22,241 nt of DNA from an uncultured Eggerthella sp. Its GTDB lineage: Bacteria; Actinomycetota; Coriobacteriia; Coriobacteriales; Eggerthellaceae. Numbering within the stretch: position 1 is the stretch's first letter; every line of letters begins with the position of its first letter. The notes under the pieces were generated by a model, which saw only the letters and a program-made list of their open reading frames with translations, did no database searches and had not been told where the DNA came from. The position numbers were made by a program, and so were the translations under genes. Positions 21,172 to 22,241 of the stretch are shown here, piece after piece. The DNA lies in assembly GCA_902464295.1 (NCBI GenBank), contig CABQIW010000032.1, positions 1-22,241 on the forward strand, written 5' to 3'.

Positions 21172-22047
21172 ATGGGACTGCAAAGCATGCCACTTTACGA
21201 ACACGCCGAAAACCCTGATTACATTCCGCGCGTAGGTGCGGTGCACGATCTCTGCGGATACGGAAAGTGCTCGCTAGGCGTGGCGATCCCGGTCATCTCT
21301 GCGGCAGGATGCGATGTGTGCCCCCTTCCAACGGGCCTTTTCTCATCGCACACGGCCTTCCCCGTATGGCACATGCTCGACACTACCGACATGATGAAGC
21401 CCTATATCGATGCCTGGGAGAAGGTAGATATCTTCCTGGATGCCGTCTACTCTGGCTTCCTTGGCGCGCCTGAGCAAGTCGATAGCATTCAGCGTTTGTA
21501 TGCGCTGTTTCCCAATGCGCTGCGCATCGTCGATCCGGTGATGGGCGATCATGGCAAGGTCTATCCTACTTACACCAAAGAGCTGTGCGACGCGATGGCG
21601 AATTTGGCTGATGGCGCGGATATCCTTACGCCGAACCTGACAGAAGCTTCCATCATCTTGGGTACCGAATACACAGGGCAGAACGTTTCTGTTGAAGAAG
21701 TCGAGAGCATGATCAACATGCTGCGCAATCGCGGTGCGAAAAACGTGATCATCAAGGGTGTTGATCGCGAAGATGGCTTCTTGCGCAACTATGTCGCGGG
21801 CCGCAATACTCCCCTCACAGAGTTCGTAGTAGAGAAGCTTCCGGTCATGCTGCACGGCACGGGCGACCTGTTCTGCTCCTGTGTGACCGCGGCTATCATG
21901 GCTGAAAAGAGCCTGGATACGGCCGTGGATTTCGCAGGCAAGTTCGTGCACGATGCGATGATCGTCACGCTCGAGCAGCCGAACTTCATGAGCCGTGGCA
22001 TCAGCTTCGAACCGCTGCTGGGCAAAGTTGCCGACCTGCTGAACTAA
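21172..22047 (+). CDS. Pyridoxal/pyridoxamine kinase (PdxY/PdxK type)
   Basis: A 291-residue ribokinase-superfamily kinase of vitamin B6 salvage, phosphorylating pyridoxal, pyridoxamine or pyridoxine with ATP. Family features: the N-terminal AVHDLCGYGKCSLGVAIPV region with the substrate-binding loop, PLPTGLFSSHTAF, DPVMGDHGKVY near residue 122, TPNLTEA near 155, and the anion-hole and catalytic segment GTGDLFCSC near residue 235. Length is normal (280-290). The ATG at 21172 is preceded only by a weak GAAAGAAG. B6 products are cofactors for PLP enzymes such as the aminotransferase at 12547-13725, but no operon link is implied. PdxY and PdxK cannot be separated reliably by eye. Confidence 0.9.
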   Translation: MGLQSMPLYEHAENPDYIPRVGAVHDLCGYGKCSLGVAIPVISAAGCDVCPLPTGLFSSHTAFPVWHMLDTTDMMKPYIDAWEKVDIFLDAVYSGFLGAPEQVDSIQRLYALFPNALRIVDPVMGDHGKVYPTYTKELCDAMANLADGADILTPNLTEASIILGTEYTGQNVSVEEVESMINMLRNRGAKNVIIKGVDREDGFLRNYVAGRNTPLTEFVVEKLPVMLHGTGDLFCSCVTAAIMAEKSLDTAVDFAGKFVHDAMIVTLEQPNFMSRGISFEPLLGKVADLLN

Positions 22048-22241
22048 CTTTATTTAGCCTCAATTGAAGATCTTCGTGGGGAAGTACTCCCTCGGCTGGA
22101 AGTGCTTTCGAAAATGTAGTCGATGATCCATCTAAAAGCATGCGTAAAGCCCTCTTCAACGATGGCAAAGGCACCTCGTTCTCCAAAACGCCTCTTTCGT
22201 TATTGACTTAAAGCTTAGTTCAAGTTTAAAAATATAAGGAG
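22048..22241 (+). promoter_or_regulatory. Intergenic tail with promoter and ribosome-binding site of the next gene
   Basis: After the kinase stop there is a perfect palindrome GAAGATCTTC (22066-22075) but no T-run. At the right edge TTGACT (22203-22208) is followed after 18 bp by a TAAAAA -10-like hexamer (22227-22232) and then TAAGGAG (22235-22241), a ribosome site that ends the window. A plus-strand gene must start within a few bases beyond 22241. A 61-codon minus-strand frame (22001-22186) is discussed under findings. Confidence 0.5.

Noticed and set aside
1..22241. CRISPR array, toxin-antitoxin pair, defence island or insertion sequence
   Set aside because: No spaced direct repeats, transposase motifs, terminal inverted repeats or typical toxin/antitoxin pairs were seen on either strand.

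Overview
The window looks like a housekeeping stretch of a moderately GC-rich actinobacterial chromosome. The class Coriobacteriia (Eggerthellaceae-like) is my best guess. It rests on gene content and order: tilS-maf-hpt-ftsH-folPK-birA, a DhnA-type class I aldolase, a YtxH/PRC-barrel/TM2 cluster, many GTG starts and TAATG gene junctions. No rRNA or other strong taxonomic marker is present, so this is inference. Almost all genes lie on the minus strand. There is no CRISPR array, insertion sequence, integrase or recognisable prophage.

Layout. 42-1705 (minus): a LysR-type regulator and the biotin transporter BioY. BioY has a promoter whose -10 box sits inside a 31-bp dyad. 1909-2463 (plus): the manganese exporter MntP, which overlaps birA tail to tail. 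2456-9794 (minus): one long run of core genes, read in transcription order as tilS (tRNA-Ile lysidine synthetase), maf (nucleotide pyrophosphatase), hpt (purine salvage), ftsH (membrane AAA+ protease), a DHPS-HPPK folate fusion and birA (biotin ligase). 9912-11870: a small four-helix membrane protein, ferritin (minus) and a TetR-family regulator. 11867-13725 (minus): a HAD phosphatase and a class I/II aminotransferase that share one base at their junction.

13995-14113 holds tRNA-Leu(CAA) with its promoter and terminator. 14220-14708 is a half-size prepilin peptidase. 14749-14926 can fold into a long interrupted rod, ends in a terminator hairpin shared with the converging aldolase gene, and is a candidate plus-strand non-coding RNA. 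15015-17961 (minus): aldolase, then a YtxH / PRC-barrel / TM2 cluster that looks like an envelope or stress operon. 18146-20721 (minus): serS, an unrecognised single-pass membrane protein, and a small protein resembling part of the N-terminal domain of cyanophycin synthetase.

20779-21106 (plus): a promoter, a leader that folds as a three-way junction, a five-codon upstream ORF and a 62-residue membrane protein. A pyridoxal/pyridoxamine kinase follows at 21172-22047, and the window ends on a ribosome-binding site for the next gene.

Most of the window is ordinary metabolism (biotin, folate, purine salvage, vitamin B6, iron storage) plus translation. The observations most worth checking are the structured leader with its upstream mini-ORF (20819-20920), the candidate non-coding RNA (14749-14926), the 18-bp in-frame repeat at the start of birA (3320-3445), the stand-alone cyanophycin-synthetase-like domain (18146-18562) and the bioY operator (1756-1786). 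I do not see a clearly new multi-gene system.
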